Source: JBGTSJ01 sp041940305 (GTDB lineage Bacteria; Planctomycetota; Planctomycetia; Planctomycetales; Planctomycetaceae). From it: a stretch of DNA of 64,000 nt. Positions within the stretch are counted from its first letter, which is position 1. Every line of letters begins with the position of its first letter. A model generated the notes under the pieces. That model saw nothing but the letters and a program-made list of their open reading frames with translations, was not told where the DNA came from and made no database searches. The translations under genes were made by a program, and so were the position numbers. The stretch is taken from NCBI GenBank assembly GCA_041940305.1, contig JBGTSJ010000011.1, positions 1-64,000 on the forward strand. Reading direction: 5' to 3'. Positions 33,066 through 41,487 of this stretch are shown one piece after another.

Positions 33066-34270
33066 CGTCGTTGTTCTTCATCTGTGTGGCCGTCGTCGCG
33101 TACGCCTACGTGGGCTACCCGCTGTTGACCGTCGTCCGCGCACTGGTCTGGCACAGGCCGTATCGAACAGCCCCCATCACGCCCACCGTGAGCCTGGTCA
33201 TTGCCTGCCACAACGAGGAGCGGAGCATCCGAGACAAGCTGGAGAATGTCCTGCGGCTGGACTACCCCCCTGACCGGCTCCAGGTCATCGTCGCGTCCGA
33301 CGGGTCAACCGATCAGACGGAGTCCATTGTCTCGGAGTACGTCGACCACGGCGTGCAACTGCTCCGGCTTCCCCGCACCGGCAAGGCCGGCGCGCTGAAC
33401 GCGGCGGTCGCCGCAGCGACGGGAGATATCCTCGTCTTCTCAGACGCGAACAGCGAGTACGCCCAGGACGCGATTCGCCGCCTCGTCCAGCCCTTCGCCG
33501 ATGACAGCATTGGAGGCGTCGCCGGGAATCAGGTGTACCGCAAGGCGCATTGCGACGGCGCGGCTGCCTCGGGAGAACGCACCTATTGGGACTTCGATCG
33601 CTGGATGAAGGAACTGCAGTCCCGGTCGGGCAGCACGATCTCGGCCACCGGCGCCATCTACGCCATCCGACGCCAACTCTTCCGGCAGGTCCCCGCAGGA
33701 GTGACGGACGATTTCGTCACCTCCACCCGCGTGATCGAGCAGGGCTACCGCCTCGTCTTCGAACCGGCCGCCGTCTGCTACGAGCCGGTCGCCGCCGCGG
33801 CTCGGTCGGAGTTCCGGCGCAAGACCCGCATCCTCACCCGCGGTCTCTACGGCGTCGTCGTGATGCGGCGGCTGCTCAACCCGTTCCGCTACGGCTTCTA
33901 CGCCGTGCAGCTGGCGTCGCACAAGCTGGTCCGCCGACTGGTGGCGATCCCCGTGCTGATCATCGCCTGCATCACCCCCTGGTTATGGGGCAACGGCTGG
34001 TTGTTCCAGGCTGCGGCCATCGCCCAGCTCGGTTTCTACGGAGCCGCGCTCGGCGGCCTGCTGTGGTCGCAGACGGGCCGGCGCGTGCCGAAGCCTCTCG
34101 CCATCCCCTTGTACTTCAGCATGGTGAATGCCGCCGTGCTGGTGGCGGCCGCCAACGTGCTCTGCGGCCGTCGCATCAACCGCTGGAATCCCGATCGACA
34201 GCCGCCGCCGTCGGCTGACCTGCCAATTCCCGCCTCACTGTCCCACACCCTCGAGCGCGTGGCTTCCTGA
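33059..34270 (+). CDS. glycosyltransferase family 2 membrane protein
   Basis: 403 residues. One N-terminal helix (FFICVAVVAYAYVGYPLLTVV) precedes a GT-A domain: VSLVIACHNEERSIRDKLENVLRLDYPPDRLQVIVASDGSTDQT, FSDANSEY (DxD-like), TGAIYAIRR, TDDFVTSTRVIEQGYRLVFEP. Three C-terminal helices follow a RRKTRILTRG segment (the Q/RxxRW-like region). The design is that of processive or membrane-bound GT2 enzymes. The ATG overlaps the stop of the GT4 gene by seven bases. The tail after the last helix is Pro/Ser-rich. Confidence 0.92.
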   Translation: MLTSLFFICVAVVAYAYVGYPLLTVVRALVWHRPYRTAPITPTVSLVIACHNEERSIRDKLENVLRLDYPPDRLQVIVASDGSTDQTESIVSEYVDHGVQLLRLPRTGKAGALNAAVAAATGDILVFSDANSEYAQDAIRRLVQPFADDSIGGVAGNQVYRKAHCDGAAASGERTYWDFDRWMKELQSRSGSTISATGAIYAIRRQLFRQVPAGVTDDFVTSTRVIEQGYRLVFEPAAVCYEPVAAAARSEFRRKTRILTRGLYGVVVMRRLLNPFRYGFYAVQLASHKLVRRLVAIPVLIIACITPWLWGNGWLFQAAAIAQLGFYGAALGGLLWSQTGRRVPKPLAIPLYFSMVNAAVLVAAANVLCGRRINRWNPDRQPPPSADLPIPASLSHTLERVAS

Positions 34271-35784
34271 TGTCCTCGTTGCCGCAGTCCGTTCAGCGTC
34301 CCTCCTTCACGGCCTGGCCGTGGCGGATCGGCGTGCCGGCATGCGCAGCCATCCTGGGCGTCTGCGCCGCAAACAGACCGGAGTTCCTGCTCGCCGGCAT
34401 CGTGCTGCTCGGCCTCGCGGCCGCGGCGTGGCGATCCGTGGACTGGATCACTTACGTCATTCTCTTCGTGATCTACACGAACATGGCCGCGGTGGCAGTT
34501 CGCTTTCACGGCGTCCCCGGCGCTGCCGCCAACGGCGTGATGCTCCTGCTCGGGATCCCCCTGCTGCACTATCTCGTCGTGCGGCGGGACGGCATTGTCC
34601 TCGGTCCCTCCTTCCCCTGGATCGCTCTCTTCGGCCTGTGGCAGCTCCTCAGCGCGCTCGGGGCAGACCGCCCGGCCGCGGCCTGGGAGGAATGGCAGAC
34701 GTTCCTGCAGGAAGGGGTCATCCTCTACCTGCTGGTCACGAACCTCGTGCGTACCCCCGGCGTCCTGCGCGGCGCCACGTGGTCGCTGCTGCTGGCCGGA
34801 TGCCTGATGGGAGGATTGCCGCTCGTGCAGCAATGGACGGGCGACTACGACAACCAGTTCGCCGGCTTCGCCCAGACCGAGGATGAGCCGGGTTTCGAGA
34901 CCGGGCGGGTCACGCCGGCCGGCAGCGCGACGCAGCGACGCCTGGCGGGACCGATCGGCGAGAAGAACCGCTACGCCCAGGTGATGCTCATGCTTCTCCC
35001 GCTCGGACTGTATCGCATTCGCAGCGAGTCGAACCGCTGGCTCAAAGTGCTGGCGGCTGCCTGCGTGGTTCTCGCGGCGGCGGGCGCCTATCTCGCCTTC
35101 TCGCGGAGCACGATCATCGCCGCCGGACTCACGGTCTGCGTGGCGGCCGCGCTGGGATACGTCAGCCGGGCACGCGTCTTCGCTGCGTTAACCCTCGCAG
35201 TTCTGCTGCTGCTGGGGACTCCCGAGTACCGGGCCCGGCTCGCGAGCCTGGCGGATGTGACCCAGCTCTTCGCCAGCGGCCGTCACTCGCATGCCGACGG
35301 CGCGCTCAAGGGGCGCGCCACCGAGATGGGAGCCGCCCTGCTGGTCACCGCCGATCACCCGGTCCTCGGCGTCGGACCCGGCATGTTCAAGCATTACGCA
35401 CAGGAGTACGGCGAGCGCATCGGTTACCGCGCCCTGCAGGATGAGCGACAGGCTCACTGTCTGTTGTTGCAGGTCGCCGCCGAGACCGGCCTCCCGGGAC
35501 TGATCTGCGTGCTCGGCGTCTTCGCTGTCTGCGGATGGAATCTCGTTCGCGGTCGAGAACTGAGTGCGGCCCGGCCGGAAGTCGCCGACATGGCCGCGGC
35601 CTTCCTGCTCGTGCTCTCGGTCTATTTCATGACAGGCCTGTTCCTGCATTTCGCCTTCATCCGCTACTTCTGGGTGATCGTCGCCCTCGCCGACTGCGCG
35701 GCCCTCATCGCCCACCGCAAAGGGCTCCGCAGTCGCACCGATTCCCCCGACGTCCCCCGCATACCCCTGGCTCACGCCGGGTAA
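34270..35784 (+). CDS. O-antigen ligase/polymerase-like (Wzy/WaaL) membrane protein
   Basis: 504 residues with about 11-12 transmembrane helices. LVAAGAYLAFSRSTIIAAGL-type helix followed by the large periplasmic loop with ADHPVLGVGPGMFKHYAQEYG and RQAHCLLLQVAAETGLPGLI is the O-antigen ligase signature (the HN/AH...E.G..G pattern). It should polymerise repeat units or ligate the polymer on the outer face of the inner membrane. It shares one base with the stop of the GT2 gene. Confidence 0.9.
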   Translation: MSSLPQSVQRPSFTAWPWRIGVPACAAILGVCAANRPEFLLAGIVLLGLAAAAWRSVDWITYVILFVIYTNMAAVAVRFHGVPGAAANGVMLLLGIPLLHYLVVRRDGIVLGPSFPWIALFGLWQLLSALGADRPAAAWEEWQTFLQEGVILYLLVTNLVRTPGVLRGATWSLLLAGCLMGGLPLVQQWTGDYDNQFAGFAQTEDEPGFETGRVTPAGSATQRRLAGPIGEKNRYAQVMLMLLPLGLYRIRSESNRWLKVLAAACVVLAAAGAYLAFSRSTIIAAGLTVCVAAALGYVSRARVFAALTLAVLLLLGTPEYRARLASLADVTQLFASGRHSHADGALKGRATEMGAALLVTADHPVLGVGPGMFKHYAQEYGERIGYRALQDERQAHCLLLQVAAETGLPGLICVLGVFAVCGWNLVRGRELSAARPEVADMAAAFLLVLSVYFMTGLFLHFAFIRYFWVIVALADCAALIAHRKGLRSRTDSPDVPRIPLAHAG

Positions 35785-35791
35785 CGCAACC

Positions 35792-36865
35792 ATGAACATC
35801 ACGACGATTCGACCATCGGCACTCTCCGCGGAGCAGGCGGCCGCCTGGAAAGAACTCCTCGGCGCGCAGCCCGGCTTCGACAGCCCCTTCTTTCACCCGG
35901 CCTACGTCCAGTTGCTGGGCGAGCACCGCCCGCAGGTGGAAGTGGCGCTGATTACGGACGGAGATCGGCTGACGGGCGTCCTCCCGTTCGAGCGCCATCG
36001 CGCGCACGTCGGTCGCCCGCTCGGCGTCAAGATGGCCGACTTCCAGGGGCCGCTGCTCTCATCCGGGTGTACGGTCTCTGCGGCCGACCTGCTCGCAGGG
36101 TGCGGATTATCGGTGCTGCATTTTGACCATCTCCTCGCCGGAGAAAGTTCATGGGCTCCCTGGTGCCGCGAGGAAGCCGACTCCCCCTACCTCGATCTCT
36201 CCGCTGGCTTTGACGCCTATACCGAAGACCGGAAGCAGGCCGGCACCAACCAGATCGCGCAAACCGGCCGCAAGCGGCGCAAACTGGAGCGCGAAGTCGG
36301 TCCCATCCGCTTCGAATGGCGTACGGACCGGGAAGACGTGTTCGACGCGCTGTTGCGCTGGAAGTCCGCGCAACGCCAGAAGAGCGGGACATTCGACGTC
36401 CTGCAGATTCCGTGGGTCGTTCAATTCTTAAGCCGCCTGCGGACGGCCGACAAAGGCGACTTTCGGGGGGTCATGTCGGCCCTGTACGTCAATGACCAAT
36501 TGATTGCGGCCCATCTGGGGATGAGAGCGGGGCAGGTGCTGCATCACTGGTTCCCCGCGTACGACGCCGAGTTCTATCGCTATTCCCCCGGCCTGATCCT
36601 GCTGCTGGAGACTGCCCGGGTCGCCGCCGAGCGGGGCATCGTGCGGATCGACCTCGGCAAAGGAGACGACCAGTATAAGGAAAGCTTTCGATCGGACGGA
36701 TTCCGAGTGGCGACGGGAGCCGTGGACCGGCGTCCGCTGCGGCATTCACTCCGTTGTGCGTGGTTCCGGGCGCGGAGCTGGATCAAGGCGTCCCCCTACC
36801 GTGAGCACGTGCGCTCTCCGAAGCGGATCCTGCGGCGGATTCAGAACCAGTGGAACATGGGCTGA
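35792..36865 (+). CDS. BioF2-like/FemAB-type GNAT acyltransferase, copy 1
   Basis: 357 residues of the acetyltransf_6 (BioF2-like) group, related to the FemAB-like proteins common in exopolysaccharide clusters. Characteristic segments are SPFFHPAYVQLLGEHRPQVEVALI at the start and QTGRKRRKLEREVGPIRFEW in the middle. HLGMRAGQVLHHWFPAYDAEFYRYSPGLILLLETARVAAERGIVRIDLGKGDDQYKESF near the end includes the GNAT-like YKxxF motif. The likely role is acyl or aminoacyl transfer to a sugar or carrier, by inference from location. It begins seven bases after the Wzy stop and is followed by a paralogue of exactly the same length. Confidence 0.85.
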   Translation: MNITTIRPSALSAEQAAAWKELLGAQPGFDSPFFHPAYVQLLGEHRPQVEVALITDGDRLTGVLPFERHRAHVGRPLGVKMADFQGPLLSSGCTVSAADLLAGCGLSVLHFDHLLAGESSWAPWCREEADSPYLDLSAGFDAYTEDRKQAGTNQIAQTGRKRRKLEREVGPIRFEWRTDREDVFDALLRWKSAQRQKSGTFDVLQIPWVVQFLSRLRTADKGDFRGVMSALYVNDQLIAAHLGMRAGQVLHHWFPAYDAEFYRYSPGLILLLETARVAAERGIVRIDLGKGDDQYKESFRSDGFRVATGAVDRRPLRHSLRCAWFRARSWIKASPYREHVRSPKRILRRIQNQWNMG

Positions 36866-36930
36866 CCTGTCGAGGGTCATTGACAAAGTGGACCCTGCGC
36901 AAACCGGGACACATCAAGTCTGCAACGACC

Positions 36931-38004
36931 ATGAGCGATATCCGAGTCTGCCGTGCCGATGAGCTGTCGGACGCCGAATGGGGGGCGTGGAGCCGCATTC
37001 AACGCGCGCGGCCGGAGCTGGACAGTCCATTCTTCGCGCCGGAGTTCACACGGCTCGTGAGCGGAGTACGAGAGGACGTGGAAGTCGCCGTGATCGCCCA
37101 CGGGGGCTCGCCCGTCGGGTTCTTTCCGTTTCAGCGGGGGCCGCGGGGCGTCGCGCAAGCCGTGTGCGGACGGCTGTCCGAGTTCCACGGCGTGATCGCC
37201 GAGGCGGACGCACCGTTCAGACCCGGCGAGCTGCTGGAGGCGTGCGGCTTGAACTCGTGGCACTTCGACCATCTGCCGGTTTCACAGATGCAATTGCAGT
37301 CCTGTTTCTGGGGAGAGAGCGATTCGCCGTACATGGACCTCAGCGAGGGTTTCGACGCCTATCGCACGCGGATGCGCTCGGCGGGGTCATCCGTGTCGCA
37401 GGCGGAGCGGAAGGGGCGCAAGCTGGCGCGAGAGGTCGGCCCGCTGCGGTTCGAGCAGCACACGGCGGACGCTGCGGCGTTCGAGAGCCTGTTGCAGTGG
37501 AAGACGGCCCAGCATTGCCGGACGAACGTACTGCAGGTCCTGCAGATTGAATGGGTGCGGCAGCTGCTGGAGCGCGTACGGAGCTGCGAGGCGGAGGGGT
37601 TTCGCGGCCTGTTCTCGGCGCTGTATGCAGGAGAGCGACTGGCCGCCGTGCATCTGGGCCTGCAGAGCCGCACCGCGGTGCACATCTGGTTTCCGGCCTA
37701 CAATGTCGAACTGGAGCAGTATTCGCCCGGCCTGACGCTGCTGCTGGAACTGGCCAGATCATCAGCCGATCAGGGAGTCCAGCGCGTCGACTTTGGACGT
37801 GGAGGGGAGCGGTACAAACGGGACTTTGCGTCCGGCAGCATGCGCATTGCAGAGGGGGCGATCGATCGACGGTGGATCGCCGGTCCTGCGCACCGGCGCT
37901 GGTTCCAGACCAAGGGGTGGATCCGACGATCCCCCTGGCGCCAGCATCTGGAACGACCGCTCAATGCCAGTCGCCGACTGCGGCAATGGATCGCATTTCG
38001 GTGA
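36931..38004 (+). CDS. BioF2-like/FemAB-type GNAT acyltransferase, copy 2
   Basis: 357 residues, clearly a paralogue of the gene before it. Shared blocks include LDSPFFAPEFTRL, SDSPYMDLSEGFDAY, RKGRKLAREVGPLRFE, the HLGLQSRTAVHIWFPAYNVELEQYSPGLTLLLELARSSAD run and RVDFGRGGERYKRDF. The two differ most in the first 60 residues. A tandem duplication with divergence to a second acceptor or donor is the simplest reading. The ATG at 36931 begins MSDIRVCRADEL, and an open stretch of 27 codons before it overlaps the previous gene's end. It is the last gene of the plus-strand polysaccharide unit. Confidence 0.84.
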   Translation: MSDIRVCRADELSDAEWGAWSRIQRARPELDSPFFAPEFTRLVSGVREDVEVAVIAHGGSPVGFFPFQRGPRGVAQAVCGRLSEFHGVIAEADAPFRPGELLEACGLNSWHFDHLPVSQMQLQSCFWGESDSPYMDLSEGFDAYRTRMRSAGSSVSQAERKGRKLAREVGPLRFEQHTADAAAFESLLQWKTAQHCRTNVLQVLQIEWVRQLLERVRSCEAEGFRGLFSALYAGERLAAVHLGLQSRTAVHIWFPAYNVELEQYSPGLTLLLELARSSADQGVQRVDFGRGGERYKRDFASGSMRIAEGAIDRRWIAGPAHRRWFQTKGWIRRSPWRQHLERPLNASRRLRQWIAFR

Positions 38005-38537
38005 GCTGTCATCTAAGCAGCTCGTTCTCGCACAGGCTAGAGACAGTGACAGAACGAACGACGATATGCGAGATCTGCTGGAGTCCCGACCTCGATCGGC
38101 GGACGGCCGCCTTTTCTCCGGTCGGCAGAGGGGACGCCTCAAGCCCGACAAAGTTCGGAACATTCTGATTCGCAGAATCATCGACCCGCTGTCGGAGCGA
38201 TTCCCGACGCGAGTTTCGGCACAGTCAACTGTGCCAAAAAACTGCCCTCGCAAGTCACTGCCAGACAGGCACTTGCGAGGGCGAGTCCAAACTCAGCGGA
38301 GAGGGGGGGACTCTCCGCTTACCATGATTCGACTGGATGCCGCGCTGCTCGCTCGAACTATCTCCCGATGCGTATGTCCAAGTCATTGCCAAGCTTACGC
38401 AGAGCAATTCGAAGTGACGATCTGACAACTCTCATCATGTTCCAGCCTGGCGCCATCGACTCCCTTGCACCCGATGTGCACCAAGTGTGCACCGCATTCC
38501 TTCTCATTGAGACCGCGGACTGCATCGCCAATGACAA
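38005..38537. other. 533-base gene-free junction with a cluster of hairpins
   Basis: No protein-like frame is present. In 38218-38319 three perfect hairpins follow each other: GGCACAGT-CA-ACTGTGCC (38218-38235), a 12-bp stem with a 15-base loop (38244-38282) and AGCGGAGAG with a 7-base G-rich loop (38295-38319). It marks the join between the polysaccharide locus and the recombinase module. The middle stem acts as a terminator for minus-strand transcripts (listed separately). Confidence 0.6.
38236..38282 (-). terminator. intrinsic terminator downstream of the recombinase gene
   Basis: On the minus strand GCCCTCGCAAGT and ACTTGCGAGGGC form a perfect 12-bp stem around a 15-base loop and are followed by AG and six T residues (38236-38241 read as A on the plus strand). 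It lies about 260 bases beyond the recombinase stop, so it would end that transcript. Confidence 0.75.
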
Positions 38538-39974
38538 TTACTCAGATTCAGTGGGCAATCCAAGCTCTGTTGCACGCCGTTCGATTGCGGTCAACAGTGG
38601 TTTGACATAGCCGAAATACTTTGCCATCTCGCCGACCGGGTTCAGACCGGTGTACTGATGCAGGATGTCGGTCATCGAGTGTCCCGTCAAGTATCTTAGC
38701 TCCAAATGGTGAACGCCAGCCTCCTTCATGTCCTGCGTGATCGACGCCTTCAGCTCATAAGCGCGAATCCGCGATCCCGCCTTCAGAAGCGACCGCAACT
38801 CCTTGCTGATCGAGTCCAGCGATACTCCTCCCAAGTCTTTGATTAACTCCCGAAGCACCCTCTTCCGATCCTGTTCGGTCTGGATGGAAGTTGGAGGAGC
38901 TTGGAGCAGTCGATCGTGCAGAAGCCGCTCCACGTCGCAGCACGCAGAAGATTCCCTGTTCCCTGGCAAAGGGGCATATCCACGACGTGACCGAAACAGC
39001 GGACCATTTGCTCGACCTCCCTTGCACAGCCGCAAGATTGGTCGGAGTTGAGACGGGAGCGGGATGTGGACGATCGTTCTGCCCTTAGTAAAGTCATTCC
39101 CATGAAACCTGTCGCCCAGCGAGAGTGTCATCAGACCCTGATCGACGTCAGTTATGAGGGCACCGGCGACGTCTTCGTGACGTAATGGCAGTACGAGCAA
39201 GATCGACAACTGTAAGAGCTGCCACGTGTCCATGCGCTGGACCATGCGGATGCGATCGGCGATCGGGACAAGACTTTTACGGAGGGGATCCTTCGTCGGC
39301 GCAGGTCCGATCAGATCCGGCGTAATGGGCTGCACATATTCCGTGGGCAACTTTCGAACTTGCGGTCGGGAGCCCCAATGCAAGACGTTCCGCAGCGTCT
39401 CCAAGCAGTTTCGGATTTGCCGCGGCGAAATGGGCTTTGGAACCGCTCCGGGTTTACCGTTGGGGGTCACTTGCGACCGCATGAGGTGGGTGCGAAGCTG
39501 GAGGATCGCGTCACGATCGATATCTCGCGCCAGTGGCCATCGTCGGAGCGAGTCTCGCCCCTCGACGAAGCTCAGTACGGGTCCGAGTCGCTCAAGGTAG
39601 GTCCGTGCGGTGGCAGCACCACGTGTGGCACGTTTTTCAGCCAAGAAAGCGTCGCAAAGCTGACGTAGTGACAGATTTGGCGATATGCGGCCATTCAGGG
39701 GGCGGTGACGCGATTCCGAGGGCCGCACGAACGCCCCGTTGTCGATCCGGACCAGCAGCTGACACAGTTCCCGAAACGCATCCGCTTCATTTGTGCCGAG
39801 CGTTACGCCGAACGCCCTGCGTTCGTAGCGACCGCGGCCGATGTACGTCCGACCTCGCTGAAAAATGCCAACGTTGACGCCGGATTCAGTCGTGTAGCTG
39901 TGCTGGCCGTGCAGGACCGATTGCCGCATCGGCCTTAATGCCGAGGGTGTAACGGATTGTAGAGAATCGTCCAT
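38538..39974 (-). CDS. tyrosine recombinase/phage-type integrase with atypical catalytic box
   Basis: 478 residues. The N-terminal region includes SLRQLCDAFLAEKRATRGAATARTYLERLGPVLSF, a SAM-like core-binding domain. The catalytic domain has the first Arg in ILLVLPLRHEDVAGALITDV. Near the C-terminus, LELRYLTGHSMTDILHQYTGL gives the His and the Tyr nucleophile. The normal HxxR box appears as AYELKASITQDM, that is Tyr for His and Lys for Arg, if my alignment is right. It is about 1.2 kb from the ssrA 3' fragment, a likely attachment site. I start at the ATG at 39974; a TTG at 40007 is the alternative. Codon use is less G+C-biased than in the polysaccharide genes. Confidence 0.82.
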   Translation of the reverse strand: MDDSLQSVTPSALRPMRQSVLHGQHSYTTESGVNVGIFQRGRTYIGRGRYERRAFGVTLGTNEADAFRELCQLLVRIDNGAFVRPSESRHRPLNGRISPNLSLRQLCDAFLAEKRATRGAATARTYLERLGPVLSFVEGRDSLRRWPLARDIDRDAILQLRTHLMRSQVTPNGKPGAVPKPISPRQIRNCLETLRNVLHWGSRPQVRKLPTEYVQPITPDLIGPAPTKDPLRKSLVPIADRIRMVQRMDTWQLLQLSILLVLPLRHEDVAGALITDVDQGLMTLSLGDRFHGNDFTKGRTIVHIPLPSQLRPILRLCKGGRANGPLFRSRRGYAPLPGNRESSACCDVERLLHDRLLQAPPTSIQTEQDRKRVLRELIKDLGGVSLDSISKELRSLLKAGSRIRAYELKASITQDMKEAGVHHLELRYLTGHSMTDILHQYTGLNPVGEMAKYFGYVKPLLTAIERRATELGLPTESE

Positions 39975-40213
39975 CGTCCGGCTCGTCGAGATTTCGAGAC
40001 CAGGCAACGATACGGACGTTGGGAATGTCGCGTTACACGGAGCTCACACGGTGGCCACACGAAGTCGATCGCCCATCTGAGGGTCCACGTGCCGGACGGG
40101 CAACGCACGCGGAGGACTGTCGGCACGAGAACTGAGCCCGCTGAAAGTCGGCTGGATGGATCTCGCTGTTGGAGTTCGCCACAAAGAGGCCACGCCACTG
40201 GAAAGCCGCACCT

Positions 40214-40870
40214 CTATTGCTGCATCGGGGGCTCTGCGAGCCTCGCGGGCTGAGTGGCCGCAATCAGATGCCAGCCCACGCACTTGCCGGACTCCGTGGC
40301 GAAGAACCGAATCGACCGAAGTCCGGAGTTCAACGAACGCACGGCGTCGTGGGTCTGTTTGGGATTCGAGATAATGCCCTGAACGGGTACGGTCGTCGTC
40401 CAGCCCTCACGCTGCAATCGATCGAGCAGAAGATGAATCCCCGTCGGATTGGCAAGGCGCCGGACTCGTCGAATCACATCGTCTCCATTCCGGAGTTCGC
40501 CGGTGGTCGCGTCCCATCGGAGCATCGGGCGGCTTGGCGGGCCTCTGTTCTCCGGCTCTGCGACGCCGATCATATTCTCGAGTCGCTTTCGTTCGTGTTT
40601 TCGGAGTCCCCATAACCGATCATACAGGTCGACGATTGCAGCGTTGAGGGACATTCCCTGAAGTCGCATCCACAGTCCGAGGGCTCCACCATCTCGATGG
40701 AATGAAATGTCCGGATCTCCGCCAAGCTGGCCTCGCTCGCGGGGCGTCAGAACCTCGTTCCACAATTTGAGGAATGAAATCGGCCCTCGCAGGTGCACTC
40801 GCAAATGCTCCAGCCGGTCACGTGCCCAATCGGGGAGTGAATCGTCAGAGATGGTCCAAGGTCCCGTCAT
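40214..40870 (-). CDS. unrecognised protein upstream of the recombinase
   Basis: 218 residues with no family I recognise. Segments DDSLPDWARDRLEHLRVHLRGPISFLKLWNEVLTPRERGQL and LRWDATTGELRNGDDVIRRVRRLANPTGIHLLLDRLQREGW look like folded helical protein with a DNA-binding flavour (many Arg/Trp). It lies upstream of the recombinase on the same strand with a 239-base gap, so they could be co-transcribed and the protein could be an accessory (directionality) factor, which is inference. Upstream of its ATG, near 40881-40924, two similar AA(A/C)CGGTTCC units occur as direct repeats. Confidence 0.55.
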   Translation of the reverse strand: MTGPWTISDDSLPDWARDRLEHLRVHLRGPISFLKLWNEVLTPRERGQLGGDPDISFHRDGGALGLWMRLQGMSLNAAIVDLYDRLWGLRKHERKRLENMIGVAEPENRGPPSRPMLRWDATTGELRNGDDVIRRVRRLANPTGIHLLLDRLQREGWTTTVPVQGIISNPKQTHDAVRSLNSGLRSIRFFATESGKCVGWHLIAATQPARLAEPPMQQ

Positions 40871-41124
40871 AAATCGGTTCCGTGCTGATGCTCACGTGCT
40901 AAACCGGTTCCATCACTTATGCCACGTTCAGGGGGGTTAATTTAGCAGCGACGAATCGCTTCCGGCCAGCTTTGTCGCGGATCGCACTCTGGTGAGGGCG
41001 TGATTTAGTCCAATGTGATCGCAACGGATGCTGGATTCTTCCGCGACGGGCAGCGAGAGCACGCAGTGTCACAGTTCGTCCCGCCGAAAGTCTGACGTGG
41101 TAGATGCTTACGATCTTCCCCTGA

Positions 41125-41174
41125 TCGATTGAATGTTGCATCGTGGTGGGCACGTACATGCAGCATTCAATCGA
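41125..41174. repeat. 17-bp inverted repeat next to the attachment-site candidate
   Basis: TCGATTGAATGTTGCAT (41125-41141) and ATGCAGCATTCAATCGA (41158-41174) are inverted with a single mismatch around a 16-base spacer. The repeat lies 28 bases before the ssrA 3' fragment. It may be a recombinase binding site or a hairpin of the inserted element. The rest of 40871-41487 holds no gene. A frame antisense to the ssrA fragment is an artefact. Confidence 0.65.
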
Positions 41175-41201
41175 GTTAGAGATCAATTGAACCCTCTTTT
41201 T

Positions 41202-41230
41202 GACTGCGGGTTCGATTCCCGCCGCCTCCA
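41202..41230 (+). ncRNA. ssrA: 3'-terminal fragment of a tmRNA (ssrA) gene, probable attachment-site scar
   Basis: The sequence carries the T arm GCGGG-TTCGATT-CCCGC (41206-41222) followed by CGCCTCC (41223-41229) and A, the 3' side of an acceptor stem. GAC directly before the T arm and the TTTTT before that match the usual end of bacterial tmRNA genes rather than a tRNA, since no cloverleaf or anticodon arm precedes it. Without the 5' part it cannot function. Integrative elements that use ssrA leave exactly such a 3' fragment. A tRNA gene with the same acceptor sequence is the alternative. Confidence 0.65.
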
Positions 41231-41242
41231 CTGATGAGTTTG

Positions 41243-41276
41243 AAAAGCCCCTCAACAGTTTTGCCGAGGGGCTTTT
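41243..41276 (+). terminator. intrinsic terminator just after the ssrA fragment
   Basis: AAAAGCCCCTC (41243-41253) and GAGGGGCTTTT (41266-41276) form a perfect 11-bp stem around a 12-base loop and end in four T. Its position, twelve bases after the fragment, is where the terminator of an intact tmRNA gene would be. This supports the view that the fragment plus terminator are the original chromosomal 3' side. Confidence 0.8.
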
Positions 41277-41487
41277 CGCATTGTTTCATTGAGGATTCCG
41301 CGCCTCACGTCGAGGTTCAATCTGCTCGAATCCTGAGATACCACATTCTTGCGTGGTTGCCGCAAGGCATTGGTAAATCGAATGTTGTCTCGGTTCAATC
41401 AGGTCAATGGGTCGGCACTTTTTGGTCTTCCAACATAGAATGGGTGTCGTATCGAAGGAAACTGACTCGAGATCGAGGCGGCGTGCC

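Noticed and set aside
40917..41255. A 112-codon minus-strand frame beginning with VEAAGIEPA-like sequence
   Set aside because: EAAGIEPA is the antisense translation of a tRNA/tmRNA T arm and acceptor stem. The frame is an artefact of the ssrA fragment at 41202-41230.
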